From Priapulus caudatus (Eukaryota; Priapulida; Priapulimorpha; Priapulimorphida; Priapulidae): a DNA stretch of 55,611 nucleotides. Below, piece by piece: positions 10,501-24,708 of this stretch. Location: NCBI RefSeq assembly GCF_000485595.1, contig NW_014577074.1, forward strand, positions 711,713-767,323, read 5' to 3'. Made by a program: the position numbers and the translations under genes. Within the stretch, counting starts at the first letter, position 1. Every line of letters starts with the position of its first letter. The notes below the pieces were generated by a model. It worked only from the letters and a program-made list of their open reading frames with translations, did not search any database and was not told where the DNA came from.

Positions 10501-13500
10501 CAAAAATTATGCAAATTAGATAGGGTTTGGCAATTATATAGCATATTATATAGACACGCAGATAACAAACAGTCTGTGGTGTCACACTCGTCTGGTTCGT
10601 TTTACAAGATTTCATTGACAATATCTTTAATGCAAAATTCCTGCTATGAACATATTATGATTTATACTATTATTATTATATTATTATTATTATGATATAC
10701 TGATTTATGCTAAGAAACATCAAAGCAGGTATAGCGCCATCTACCGTCACAAATTGTGATTCATTTCGGTTTATAAATTATTTATAATTTATATATATTA
10801 TTTATTATTTTCACATAAAAAATTACACATATAATTATCAAGAGTATATAATGGGAGTTATACCCATATATACTCTTCGTTTCTATAATGTACGTCGATG
10901 GTTGCTCAATTAAAACTGACTTCTTCTCACTCACTCATTTGTGTCCTTTTTTGTGGTGAGCTACAGTGAATTGAGCTATCAGTAGAGAATGCGACTCCAT
11001 TCCACCTGTCTAGCAGCTAGGTCACTATGTATTAACAGTACTTTTCTCCTGACCTTACTTGGTTACCAATACAGTGATGTAGGAGAAAGGGTACAACATA
11101 GTAGGGGAAGTGGTGATAACTGTGTGCAGATCGTTCAATACGTACAAGTATTAGTTACAGAAGATTATTTTTCATTAGAAATGTTACTCACTTATAATTT
11201 TAGTGTACCTTTCAGCGTTAACAGATCCTGTGGGAGATGTGATGAACTTTATACAAGTTTTCGAAGAAAAGTATGGTTTGGTTCATCCAACGTTCTATCG
11301 TGGAACCTACAGTCAGGTGAGGATATATAAAATATTAAACCCCAATTTAGCATTTTATTTGTAAAAATACTAGTTAATAAAAATAAAGACATTATTGCAT
11401 AAAGTTATGCATATTATATATGTATATAATATCAGAAGTAGATAATAGGGAAGGAGTGTGACTTCAATAAACAAGGGAAATTCGTCATTTACTAGCCTTA
11501 GAATACCTACGATCTACTACGCGTAACTCAACCAACTTGAGCTCAAATCGTACACAGTACATTTGCCTAGCATCGTGCGAAATTGTTTCCCTGTCACACT
11601 CCTTCCCTATTATCTACTTCTGATAATATGTATATATATGTATATATATAGTATACACACTATAATGTCAGTAAAATTTTACTTGTGGCCACAATAATGG
11701 TACTATGTGTAGTCAAAATGTTATTGCAGGCATTGAATGATGCGAAAAAGGAGTTGAAGTTTCTTCTTGTGTATCTACATGGACCAGACCACCAGGATAC
11801 AGATGGCTTCTGCCGGTAGCCTACTATTGCTGTCTCCTTCAATAGCTTATATTCTTTAATGTGCATTCTGGATGATAAGTGTCCACACTTACAACAAATC
11901 GTCCAGAGTAATAAGTAAAAGAGACTGCTTCATTTTCGTAGAATAAGCCATATATCGGAAAGTACCCGCCGCCATATTGAGATCAGATAAGAAGGGGTAT
12001 AAGTTGCCCATATATAACATGGTTACGATAGTACTAGTCTAGGTTTTTGATCTATAATTCTCTTCACTAACATCGTTCTTAAATTCACAGGTGCGTTTCT
12101 GTTTACAGAAACATTTACGAATATGATTGTGGTCATTTGGGATATTTTGCAATGTTTGTGTTAATGCAAAAACTAAAAACGCATGAGTGTTTACATTAAT
12201 CATGTACTTTCCTAAGCGTGCCTCAGCCATTTTTACCCCCTTTTTCTCTGACCTAAATAACACAGCTGGACTTTCCGATATCACTTATCTTAGGAACAGA
12301 TTTTTGGGGGGCTGATTCATTGTAATAGTTTATATTCTTTAATGTGCAGTTTGACTGATAAGTGTCCACACTTACAACAAATTGTCCAGAGTAATAAGTA
12401 AAATAGACTGCTTCGTTTCGTAGAATCTTGGGAATAGAATTTGGGGGCTGATTTATTATAATGTTTCAGGGAGACACTGTGCAATACAGAGGTTGTGGAG
12501 TTTATGAACACAAGAATGCTATTTTGGGCATGCTCTGTTAGTACTCCAGAAGGATATAGAGGTAATACACTTGTTCCGAAAAGGTCACCTTGTAATAACA
12601 TCCTTTCATTTACAAAATTCATTATGGCTGTCACACGTGTAGTAATTTCGTGTGTGAAGTAAAGTTGCAGTGGTATAAGTGCCGATTGAATGATTTTCAG
12701 TGTCTCAGGCACTTCGGGAGAGCACCTATCCATTCCTAGCACTGATTGTCTTGCGTGACACACGTATGACTGTCGTCGCACGCATAGAGGGACCAGTTGG
12801 CAATGGGTTTCTCATGGAGAGACTTTCACAGGTGATAGCCGACAACGAGGGTGCCCTGGTAGTCGCGAGAGCTGATCGGTGAGTCGTACTACTCGTCATT
12901 TTGTGGGCATTTTAAAAGCTAAATCGCTACTTGAGGCATGGCAGTGGTTCGTGGAGCATCGTCTGCACTATTTTCTGTGCTCGTTTATAATAGTCGACAT
13001 TGGCCTTTCCGGTCAGCATGACTGGTTGCAGGTCACTACTTTTAAATGTAAAATACCAATTAATTTAAGTGGCATGCAGTAAATTCCTCATGTAATTAAA
13101 TGCGCCCACAAATTTCCATTGAAGCTTTGTTTGATGTAGAATTATGTTGCAACAGAGGCATACAAAAGTAATCAGAATCTAGTGGGGAATAATTAGGTGA
13201 ATGTGAATTGATTGATTGTCATGGTGTGTAATGCAGGCAAACAAGAAACTTGAATCAGTCTATCAGACAGCAGCAGGATGAAGCATATGAAGTGTCCCTG
13301 CGCGCAGACCAGGAGAAGGAGAGAAAGCGGAAGGAGGAGCTGGAGCGGCAGCAAAGGGAGGAAGAGGAGGCAAGAATGAAAGTGCAGGAGGAACAGAAAC
13401 GAAAAGAGGTAAGTGCAATTTTCCTCCAAATTTTGTAGAGGTGTTCCTAGAAATGGCAACAAAAAATTGCACACAATATAACCTCGTCTACGGAAAAACC

Positions 13501-14823
13501 AACCAAACCTTTCTGCATATTGCTCTTAGAGAGATAGGACAGGGAGGGGGAGAATATTTGATTGTTTAGGCTCCATGCATATATATTCACATATACTATT
13601 TAAATTGACTACGTCACAAATTTTCTATGGTAAAATTTGTAAAATTTTTGTTGCCATTTTTTTACATTAAAAGTAAGAACTAAACGGGACTAAACGTATC
13701 GACAAATTCTTACCTGATAAGATTGTTTCTCAACTAGTTAAAAATCCAAAAAACCTGGACGATTTGATATTAGTGTTCCTAACATTAATTGCTTGCTATG
13801 GGCTATGTATGAGTCACGAGTGTATGTTCACATCAAACAATATAGTAAAATGAGAAGTATAATGCAGCAATTTAACCATAAAAAGTGAACAGAATTACTT
13901 ATATTTTGTGAAAAAGTGGATTTTTTTTTTTAGTATTTACGGTGACGTAATCACTTTTAGAGTTATAAATATATAAACCATGCTGGAACGTTATACAACT
14001 ATACTTCAAACTTTCCGGAACTTTACCTTCTCACATTTCACTAACTTTCCATCATAATATAAAATCTTAATGACATGTCTTGGAGTCTTCAAAGTGGCAC
14101 TGCTAAAATGATATTGGCTGTGCTCCATATCTGCACAGGAAGTAGCACAGCTAAAGATAGAGCTAGCTGATCAGGTTCCCGAAGAGCCAGCCACTGATAG
14201 TTCCGATTGCATTAAAACTGTGCTAAAACTGCCCGACGGCACACGATTAGAACGACGTTTCCTGAGAGATCAGTCCATGAAGGTAAGCCTGCATAATACA
14301 GCTAATACAGAAATGGATCCATTGTTTTAATCGTGATAACAACTTCGTTTACCATTTGCCACTTGTTTTACCACCAAATTTTTACATGTTTTTGATTACT
14401 TGCATTTCAAATATGGGAAATGGTTGCGATTTTTATGAATAGTTGGATATCACACTAAATTTAATATATTCACCTTTTCATTTATTTCTCATTAATATAA
14501 AACAAAAAATATGATAAAATTATATTGCATGAAGAAACCCTAAATGTACGGAAAATAATGGTCAAAGCTGGAGTATTATGGCCTTCAATCCATTTCACTT
14601 AATTGACAATGGTTTGAGCTATTTCATTTCTGATCCATTGCAGTATCTGTACTACTACGTGTTCTGCCACGACAAAGCGCCAGACGACTTTCAGATAGTG
14701 ACAAATTTCCCGCGGCGCGAGCTAACCTGTCGGCCATCTCAAGGAGCACCGGACCCCCCGTCATTCACAGACGCGGGCCTCGGAAAGTCTGAAATGCTGT
14801 TTGTACACGATAACACAGCATGA
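7590..14823 (+). CDS. FAF2: FAS-associated factor 2 (UBXD8) orthologue, 12 exons, complete
   Basis: Exons: 7590-7649, 8767-8835, 9052-9161, 9490-9602, 9964-9993, 11216-11316, 11730-11815, 12470-12561, 12701-12878, 13237-13408, 14139-14282, 14644-14823. All introns are GT-AG, all phases close, and the total is 444 aa (human 445). The start MADEEEDLSPSQTEKLIQFQ has a good context (AAAATGG). Domains: UBA ~9-50; hydrophobic hairpin ~90-117 (GLVGWTYFIFMFPFRLL); UAS thioredoxin-like ~128-280, with FLLVYLHGPDHQDTD and MLFWACSVSTPEGYR; charged coiled coil ~285-345; UBX ~355-440 with the p97-binding FPRR at 407-410. Family role: an ER and lipid-droplet hairpin protein that recruits p97/VCP to ubiquitinated substrates in ERAD and lipid turnover. 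Exon 5 is a 30-nt microexon. Identification is very secure. Confidence 0.97.
10180..10480. repeat. GTCCGTC-type dispersed repeat in FAF2 intron 5
   Basis: Stem-loop head TAGCTTACCTTGAC ATC GTCAAGCTGAGCTA, then GTCGTCCGTCGTACGTCTGT and a decayed body. It is related to the repeats at 3890 and 5531. It lies wholly inside the 1.2-kb intron between FAF2 exons 5 and 6. Confidence 0.5.
11431..11624. mobile_element. MITE with 32-bp inverted ends (ATCAGAAGTAGATAATAGGG)
   Basis: Left end 11431-11462 and right end 11593-11624 are perfect 32-bp inverted copies beginning ATCAGAAGTAGATAATAGGG. They enclose 130 bp of non-coding DNA in AT-rich surroundings (TA-type target likely). Related palindromes are at 41801-41853 and 46624-46715. 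It lies in FAF2 intron 6. Confidence 0.75.
11841..12425. repeat. ~105-bp direct repeat in FAF2 intron 7
   Basis: 11841-11945 and 12324-12425 are ~90% identical (both contain AAGTGTCCACACTTACAACA). A second short duplication pairs ~12303-12330 with ~12441-12468 (GGGGGCTGATT), so the acceptor region of exon 8 also has an upstream copy. This is a local tandem duplication within the intron. Confidence 0.7.
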
Positions 14824-16021
14824 TCACACGGGCATTCTTTACGTCAGCATCATCTGACCGCAACGTGGTTAGAGGGTTGGAAGGTGACCTTCCTGAAGGT
14901 GAAATTCTACCCTGGGCGCGCTACACGGCAGCTTGGCTGCGAATGTTCTGTGATGATGTTGTGGTGGGCTGTGTGCAACGCGCTGGGTGTTGTTGCCAAC
15001 CGCCAGCAGTTTGGTGGCCATCTTAAGACTGTACGCCGTGTCACTGAGCGGGGGTCACAAACACGAGATCGCGTTTTCCTCGCTATTGGGGATGCTACTG
15101 TTCACGAACATAGCAGGCTACGCAGCCTGCGTAGTGTGTGATGCATACACTGGAACAACCTACCGTGAGTCTGCTAGATGTCGCCTTCATCAGCCACAGC
15201 TCTTCAGCGTTGGTATACAAGTAGCTGCGGCACATGCTGATACGATCAGGAAGGAAAACTGTGAGAGAATTGCTGCGTGAAGAGGAAACGACGATGCCGA
15301 AGTGAACTGCATCGTGCTCCACAATCCTCTGCACGCGTGTTTGAATGCATATGACTTGGCTAGTAATTTGTTAATTATGCAAAACATACCAGCCGTTGAC
15401 TTGATGCAATTGATAGCTCGACTGTGTGAAATAATAGAAAATATGCTAGAACCCCTATTGTGGGCTTGCACCATTGCATACACTTACTCTGCTATTGTTT
15501 GCCCTTCACACTTTTGTTTGTATACACATTGAACAGTATTCTGACATTTCCATCCTGTTACGTCTAGTATTTGCGAAAATTTTAGGCAAGTTACCATCAT
15601 CAAACAGAAATCTTTAGGTTGCCTGATATATCTAGTCAGTTTTGCTCTCATTTTGTATCAGTAATATCTTTGTGTATAAATATTGCTGTCATAGCAACGT
15701 ATAACCAAGCAAGGTATTTTAACACAGTCATAATGAATTCATTGTGTAAGCAGTGGACAACCTTATGTAGTATATACAAAAAACATGTATATAAATTCTT
15801 TAGTTAGGGAGAAACTATTGAATGAGATGAAATTTACATATGTTTAGATGTAAATCTAGTCTATATTCTTTTCCTCTCTCCATGTGTTGCTGAGGAGAAA
15901 TTAGGTGATTTGAATACATTAAATTTTATTCATCAATACGATATGTCGAAACTTTAATCCACAAGTTGCACTAAACGTGCATTTTTGTGGGCAAGTTATT
16001 ATCATAATTATGAATAATAAA
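14824..16021 (+). terminator. FAF2 3' UTR with poly(A) signal
   Basis: Downstream of the stop, 14824-15300 is relatively GC-rich with several overlapping frames, then AT-rich. ATTAAA occurs at 15918-15923 and AATAAA at 16016-16021, the latter followed by a GT-rich stretch (~16030-16060). The AATAAA at 16016 is the best candidate for cleavage. No other gene is supported here. Confidence 0.4.
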
Positions 16022-19000
16022 TGGGCTTTCGTGTATTGAGTTGGACAAGGTGGGATGCTAATAGGATGTATATGTTAGACCTCTAGGAGGTGAATTCCAT
16101 GAATAATTTTTGTGTGTAATACAACGATATTTGGCTTTATACTGTTACCCATTTTTTTCTGTGATTGTTTTTTGTTGATTTCTACTAGAATGCACTTCAT
16201 ATAGTATATTGCTTTATTCATTCAGGAATTTTCACTGTGTATTTATTCAAGTACTTCTCTCAACAACAGAAAAATATATAACGAACAAGTAAACGTCTAT
16301 CATTTTAGTTTCTATTTATTTCACATATACATATATTCAAATACTTATTGCAAGAAATAGTCCATAGGAAATAAGCATTACAATAAATAAATTTTAAAAC
16401 ATGATGATGGTTATAGTACATACAGCTGTAGGCCTGTTAAAGGCTAAAGGTTAAAATATGACCGAAGCAGCCTGCCTGTAGAGTGCTAGTTGACAGAATA
16501 CTGTCGCTGTACAATACAACACTGAGATGACTAGAGTCACAGCACTGGGAAGTACAGACTGGTGCTTGCCCGCTTCTCCCTACATGTACATACATACATA
16601 TATACATAGATATCCCACTTGTTACGTGAAATACAGCTGCAATTCCTCAGGATACTCTGCCGCGTAGCTGTGATAGGATATACCGAGTTGCATGCGTCCC
16701 CATTTATATTCCGAGAGCATACGCGCGCTCATTGACTGTCCACAGCGTTTCCATGTCTCTCTGGGTGGCATATATCACATGAGTGGCGTAACCGACAGAG
16801 ACGATCATTGTGTTGTGGGAGCCGAGCCGGGGCTTCAGAGAAGCAAATAGTTTTGGCTCTTGCTACATACGACAGGCACCGGTCTCCCTTCCTAGTTTAG
16901 CTGTCTCCACAAACTTTAAAAAACTATTTTCGCAATGCTTGCTTTCCTTCTCAATCACATCTATACACAAACCTCACCAAAGAAGTGATATCCTTTGTAG
17001 TGGCAAGCTGACGTGCAAACAACACAAATATGATGCATCAGGTAACACAAATGTAGGCCTTGGTGCATGGCTGTAAACAGTCACGGCACCACCTGTCGGC
17101 CATAAGCTGAAGAAGAATTACCGTATGACTGCCTGCAGGAAGAGACATGTGGTGTGCTATCGGTATCCACTTGTACTGGCTCCTAATGGTAATGGGCATA
17201 AAATGCAAATCACTACAACAACAGTTCACTTGCAATTACAATATAATACAGGAGTTTAGTGGGAGGGAGAGAGTAGTCATGTTGCCAGGTTGGCTGCTGT
17301 AGTTGAGTATTACTGGAGCCTAGCAGATGTCTTGCCAGCCTTGTTACCGTCGTGCCTAAAACATGGTTATAGGCCTTGCCACCAGGTGGAAGCACCAGCT
17401 GCACACTGCCCGGTGGCACTCTACTGCAAGGATTCTCTCGAACGTATCAATTTAACCCACCTCACCACTTCCCTTACAATATCAAGGGTGAGCAGACCTG
17501 ATAACAAATAAACAGTGCAGTGTGACTTGATGGCAATCAGTTGACTGACAAGTGAACCATTTTCTAAGCCCCGACTAAACTCCTACGAATCATGATCACT
17601 CATAATGTGATCTACTTTTATATGCATCGGCACGATACATAGTCCTATCATTATACATAGCAAAATCATTTAAAAATTCACAAATTCATGAATGCTTTTA
17701 AATAATGACGAAAATGAAGATGTACAAGAGTTTAAGAAAATAAACATTTGAAAAACAACATTACTGCATTGCAACTGGGTATCTGTGACAGCAGAATTTT
17801 TTTAAAGAGAACGACAGATCTTGGTGAGAACGTAACCAGATGTCATCAGGTAGAGTTTATATAGGAGCACACTTGTCGACACGACAGTGCGCTGATATTG
17901 CCAAGACTTAGCAGAATTTAAAACCATAAACATGTTCATTAACAAATTAATATAGGGGAAGGTTGATACAGTTTACAGGTCTATGACCCAATATTTGACA
18001 AGCTATGGAAATTTCACATCCTATTCTGATATTACTGCTACAGGAAACAAGTAATCATTCACCCATAGCAAAAACACCTAATTAATATTGCATTACTAAC
18101 ACGTATATGCATGTTTCAGATGTTTTGATCCCATTACAGAAACCAAAGTGTATGTATGTATGTATTTAAACTCACACAGACAAAATTTAACATGTAAAGG
18201 GCAAACCAGAGCAATGGAATACGCATCGTAACTGCAACAGTGGAAGAGAGCAAAAAAACAGGGACATTTCCTGTTGCACATGACCGACTGTCCAAGACTA
18301 GAATTGCGACTAGTATCTGCAGCCTCCTCTTATATCGCAGGTGCATATCATACTCAGGACAGATGTGACTATGGGCTTACCAGCAATACGATAATGGACA
18401 GCCGTTGACCCCCTGGTAGTTCTATTCCTGCACGCAATCGTGGGTGCCCCTCCAAGTAAACCTCTGCCCACAACCTCGGCCGTGCTTTACAACTGTATCT
18501 CGCGCACGGCACCCATGTATCTGCTATGCTCGATCACACACGTGACTGTTTATTTGAGTTGCATGCCATGGGAGACACACGCGAGGTTCCGTCAAGTGAT
18601 TGTAATGGGGATGTCCACTTCGATACAACCAGCAACACTAGAGGCATAGGGCCGAGCCACCTGTACGCACATCTGTCCTGAGAAGCGCCGTCTATCATCA
18701 ATAATGGTCAGCAATTTGACATAGCAGTAGGCATGGAGAACAGTAACAGCAGCTTCTGTACATCCAGTTGCTTTGCTCTTCAAGGCTAAGCCTACAAGAG
18801 TAGAAGTATGTAACACGTCCTACATACGCACACTAAAGGTACCGAAGTACATAACACAGACTAAATTATACTTGTTTTTAGTTATTAGTCAATGAATTAA
18901 TTTATAAAAGCACCCAAAAACAACTTTAATATAATACACAGTTGTACTCACACCTATTCCAACATGAAAAAGTTTTACAGTATCTTAAATTATAAGCATT

Positions 19001-19737
19001 TCTACCATATGGTACGTTATATGTATATAGTTATAGTTATAGCGTAACTTGCAGTCGAGGCCGCATTTAACTAACAGATACTTCACATTCTAATATGTTA
19101 CTGTTACATCAGTGCTTTGCACCCATATGTATTCATCAATTAGGTAATTGTTAAATATATAATATATATACACAGAATTTACTATTATAAGTTTAGATTA
19201 AAAGTGATAGCTTCAAACCGACACCACTGAATTGAGATCGTAAATGAAGACGGTCGTCACCAGGCATAAACAACTGATCAACAATCACTAACGTATCTCT
19301 CTACACAACCAGGCAACTTTGATATACATGTACACGTATAATCCAGACGTTAAGAGAAATATGGATTGGACAAGCTCGCGACATGGTATCGTAATCAATT
19401 TGTAATCAGGGATCAATTACTTATGTCTGGTCATCGTTATCGGCTGCCAGTGGCAAAGCCACGCTCATCCTAGATGTACTTATATATATATATATATGAT
19501 AATAAGTCACTGCACTACAGTTTCTGCACGGCACCACAGCGTGGCGAACACTGGTAGCGTTACAGTTGTATCTATCCTCTTCTCCATACCTATTTACAAC
19601 CATTTCTTGTAAATACAATCACTTCTTGATAATAACTTGGAGCCTATTGCGGCGACAAATAGGCCCGACCCCTGTGCACCTGCCAGTCAATCACAGAGAA
19701 TTTTGCTTGTGACAGACAGCCAAATGCAGACGTCCTT
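16022..19737. other. gap between convergent FAF2 and DGKQ; no gene recognised
   Basis: About 3.7 kb of unique-looking sequence with short frames on both strands (e.g. minus 17213-17419, plus 17290-17511). None gives a family I recognise or matched splice sites. Only short microsatellites are visible (TATG near 18150, TA near 19480). Confidence 0.5.
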
Positions 19738-19743
19738 TTTATT
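19738..19743 (-). terminator. DGKQ poly(A) signal
   Basis: AATAAA on the minus strand, about 400 bases after the distal DGKQ stop codon. It is the first such hexamer downstream. Confidence 0.45.
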
Positions 19744-20139
19744 AAAGTCACACCTACATACTCGTCACGCGGTTACCACAACCGAACCAAGAAATGACTT
19801 GGGTTAGCACAGAGTGATGACCTTACAATAATGCAATAATTTTTAACAAAGTTATTTGTAATCAATTATCGAAATTTAAAATGGTAAGTCCACACGTTGC
19901 GCAGAAATTTAATCAACAGTTTCGGTTCATTAACAAACCTACAGGGAGCTTGGCCGAGTCTGCCACGATTACTTGATGCCAGATCTAGTCACCGAATATT
20001 TTTCGGGTGGCAAACCTCTCTCTGGAAATCTCTGCAAAACCCTGTTTTTTACCATCACTTCATGAGCTTCGGGAACGGCTTCCCCATGATCTGACTGTGC
20101 ATGGCCCGACTGTCACGTGACTGTCCACACAAGATCCTC

Positions 20140-20253
20140 TTACATGGACTCATCATCACCTGTTACAACCGACAGCTCTGACATTTTGTCTGTTACCTCT
20201 GACTCCGTGTACCGTCGCTTGATTTTGTTCTTGGGCTTGCGTAGCATAGTAGC
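20140..20253 (-). CDS. DGKQ: DGKQ terminal exon, distal version
   Basis: Acceptor TTTTTGCGGTGCAG ends at 20254. The exon codes 37 residues beginning [20 protein letters not shown] and ending in an acidic stretch with TGDDESM, then TAA (20142-20140). It follows SALK of the previous exon in phase, matching the SALK-xxMLrKaK tail of the family. A poly(A) signal lies downstream at 19738-19743, so this is the likelier main terminus. Confidence 0.85.
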   Translation of the reverse strand, partial: ATMLRKPKNKIKRRYTESEVTDKMSELSVVTGDDESM

Positions 20254-23200
20254 CTGCACCGCAAAAATTACAACAAGTATAAATAACAAAAAAGCAAAAA
20301 GCTCACACTAGTTCTACATTGTACCTACATTGTTCTTAACAATTATCTATTTAGCTAACGATCTGTCCCACTACCTAAATTACACGCACAAGGCTGAGGA
20401 ACATTATTATTTTCGTTTCGCAGCTGAGAAATAGTAGTTCCACCAAGTGCTACGTATGCGCGACAAGAATAAACAGTCAATAAACTAAAACAATGTGCAA
20501 CACCAACAAAAGTATGCAGCCACACATGTACAAGTAGAGCTGCCATGTGCAATGAGGGTGACCCTAGCATGATCAACATAATTTGCGTAGCACATCTCAC
20601 AAAGTACTTCACAGCTATGCCCGTAATACAAATAAAAGAGCAGCACATTGATTGAACTGTTTGTTCTTCACTGTGTGGCGAGCCAGCTAATGCTTTCTTC
20701 TACACATCATGCATAGGGTGTGTGTGTGGGTGTGCGCGCCCGTGCGGATGTGCGTGTTGGCATGTGCGCATGTATTCGTTCATGTGTGCGTGCTGTGCGT
20801 GCGTGCGCGTGCGAGCGTGCGTGCATGCGTGGGTGTGTGTGACAAAATGGCTCCATGTGGTGTAACCTCCAGCATATGAAACCGGTAGCGAAATCAAGCA
20901 CGGCTACTAACTGCATGGCTTTCCGAACAACCTCCTGCAACGACCCCGCAATCTTTGAGAGAGAACAGAATGGGTAATCAGAGCGCTAGCTGGGGTCGTC
21001 TGTCATGCGCGCTTCTCATCGGATGGCAGGATTACCGGCTCCGTGTTGCGTCGTTTAATTTTTGTTTTCTTCAGCATAGTTGCCTGCCCAGAAAGAACAG
21101 AAAATGCTTTACTACACGAACACCGGCCAACGGCTAGCCGCCGACGAGCAAGCTAGACGCTGCCACCAGTGTCGACATTAAAGCGACGCCGTCTCTCCGA
21201 TCACGTGCGCACTGCTCTAGCTAGTAAAGCGCCATCTACAGAAAGCCGATGTGCCAGCAGGAGGAGGAGGAGGGCCACACTGCGGGAACCTGCGCCTGCG
21301 CTGCGAGCGGGACAGGTAAGCTACGGCGCGGCTACACAACATGCCACCTGCAGCAGGACAACTAGTTACAGCAGGAGCTCCGAGGCGATAAGCAACAGAG
21401 GTGCCAACGACGAGGATGTGTGTGTGTGTGTGTTAGCCAGGCCAGCTACGACAGAGCTCTCTCACACCTACCTATACAGACATCATATCAATCAATGCAC
21501 ATTTGTCACGCCAAGTCAGATGACTGCTCACAGCGCAGCACTAAGTGATGTTACGTGTGTAGAGGTGGTGGCAGAGCAAAACTGTTTTGCATCCTAGATA
21601 TGGATAAATCTAGATGCTAGAGTTAGTATTCCATGCTTCTGGAGATAGGAGTATATGCTCCCCCCAGGAACAAGCGCACGCATCGTTACCTATGCTTGTC
21701 TAAATTATTATGAAAAGACTGCAAAGAGGCTGCATTTACGCATGTAAGCAATTCTATGCAGTTTGTATTAGTTTATAAAAGCTTGCATCTATGAAGCAAT
21801 TTTCAACAGCAGGGACTTCAAAAGCAACAACGCAGCTATTATTTACACATCCAGCCCATCTTTTATCAAAATTCTATCACAGACTGTTCTGGAATGCTTA
21901 GTAAGAGAATGCACTACGGAATCGGACACCACAGCTACAGTTTACAGCCTCAGCAGACTTTTCTCTACCGTGTCATCCGATGAGAGACACCTATGTTAAA
22001 CTCATGGAGCTGCAGCATCACCTATGACAGCGAGTAGTGTAGTGTAGCGCAACACATGTCGTGTCCTGCAAGCTAGCGCTGGTTGATGGGTCTTTTTATT
22101 GATGTCCTAATAGCGAGATGACTGATTGCTCGTGGTGCTTCTGACACAGTTCCAATACTGACCATATAGATAGTTAACATCGCAGCCGACAGATGCAAGG
22201 TAGCAGAAGGATAATGGCGGCAGAGTCGCCATGCAGTTAGCAGTGCTATCCGGTTTGAACCAACACGCTGAGTTGTCACAGGCATGCTTGCTAGACCAAG
22301 ATTCGTCGTTAAAACACATGCTTTGCTGAACGCAGGCATACATACATGCACGCACACACACGGGCACACATACGCATATACAGGTGGACCACTATCTGCT
22401 GACATGCTTGTAAGCTTCTATACTCTACAGCCTGACAGGCAGCACGGCCTGAGGTGGATAGTGCTCAACTACTACAGGATAACGGAGAAAAGAGGACAGA
22501 GCCAGGCAGAACATCATGCACATATTCAGGTAGCAAAAAGCTCCTCTCCAGTCAGTAGACAATTATATTTATATTACAACATGTATGGCATCAACGCATC
22601 ACAAGCCACAGTGACAACACAAGTAGCTTAAGTAAAATATATGTGAAACTCATTTTGTGCAAGACCCTTTGATATAAACATCTATTCATATAATTACTGC
22701 ATCACTACCGCTCGTCTCAACACCCCGCAAACTGAACAGAAAAATATCTGGACCTGCATTCAGCATGCAAGACCAGGCAGGGCTATATGTCTCACAAAAT
22801 ACAAAACATAGAAGCACCTTACTGTGCATCAGTGTCTCAAATTACCCATTTCCATCACTCGAGAAATTCTCGGCTGATGTCTATTGTCAGAATAGACGTC
22901 ACAACACAACTTTATCAGTGTCACGTTCACAGGATGGGGCAGGATAAACCACTTCCCACATCGTGACCGTGTGTTGTCTGCCTGCGCGAGTACTAGTTAG
23001 AATGGAGTCACCACCCAGAAAAGATCAATGCATTTAACATAGTCGGCCTGCAGGCACAATGCAGCACTGCTGCTTCTGCCCAGCAAGAAATGTCTTACTG
23101 TGAATTGGACTTGAGAATATTGATACTGGATGGGCAGAGCAGTCTGAATGGATCAAAACGTGCTTCAACCATCGCCTTCTTCACACTGACAGGAACACTT

Positions 23201-24647
23201 ACTGAAATTGTTACATTTTGGATTTTGAGATCTGAATGACAAATTCAAAAATCTAATGCACATTTGATAGTACTCAGACCGCTTTTACGAACGAAGCATT
23301 TTAGAAATATCGATGAGAACCTGAATAGTGTTGTAGAGTTTGTGTTACGTTCATCATCTACATTTGTCTTCTAGAATTTTAAACACGGATACTCACCGCC
23401 ATCCTATTCCATCTATCACATGTAACCTCGTGGAATATTCTGACAAGTAATTTTTTGAAACATGATGGTGTGACAATGCATATTCCTCAGACTCAGATAA
23501 TCAGACTGCCCCCAAAGCACTTTCCCAAATTGTGACACCACCCTTACTAGTACCGCCATGGCCTATCCAACAACCTCGGAGGTAAATCATTTTTCACCAC
23601 AAATGTTTAGATGTAAATGCACGTGTGTACCTGCGAAACAGTAGCCCTTGCCTGACGAGTCCAGCAACAGACAGACAGTAAAACATGAGCACCTACCTTT
23701 AGCGCAGAGCGAAGCACCACGACTTGCCCAGCCGACTGTATCCACGGCTCACCATCCACTTGCACCGGTAAATCATTGTACAGCCAGATTTTTATCTGCA
23801 AGAAGAATTTTTGGAGAACATGAAGCATGTTATAATCAGGACATCCTGGTCAAGCTCAGAGAATCCATTCCTTCGCGGAAGGTTTTAATCATAATTGCAT
23901 ATCATACATGGCGTATCATAATATATTTATATCCTATACAGTGATTTAAATACTGAACATTCCTTCTTTTTTCTATATGAAAAAGATGGAAACACAGACA
24001 GCAACGACAACAATGCTATTGCACAAGTGTTTTTTCATGTTATAAAGATGAAAACTCAATACGACCGAGTAACAGATGTGTACTTTCATGCCATCACATT
24101 TTTCAGTACTTTTTAATCTCTCATAATAGAGTTTGTGTCTCAAATTACATCCTCTAGCACACGTACCTAACCACTTCCAGATGTTAGGCATCAAGAAACC
24201 TTGCTGCCGACGGCATATTCAGTATCAACTATACTCTTTTCCATGGATAACTGCGCCCCCCCTCCTGTGTAGGTGCAATGCCACTTACGTGTCCACCTTG
24301 TGCAATCCTCACACCGCCACGCAGGCCACTCTGTATCTGACCCATGTGCACGACTCCTGTGACGCCAACCACCTCCAGATTACCATCGTAGTGGTTCGGC
24401 TTGCTGAACTGGTCCTCCTTCTGTGGCCCCCACGGGTTAGCTCCTGATGCCCAGCTGTACACGCATGCAGAGAAAACATGAGCTAAACCTTGTGGCTCAG
24501 CAGATAAACATGTCATGTACCAGTGCATGGCGGATTTAGCTTAAATGTGCTGCTTCGAACCGACCAGCAACGCACCGCCACTTGACGAAACCTTTACATG
24601 CAGTGATATTAACAGATCGCAAACGGACAACTGCGATAACACGATGG

Positions 24648-24708
<61 letters not shown>

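Noticed and set aside
14820-15280. Overlapping frames after the FAF2 stop, one with a hydrophobic run (LLGMLLFTNIAGYAACVVC)
   Set aside because: No splice sites, no recognisable family, and coding-like text shifts between frames. Treated as 3' UTR.
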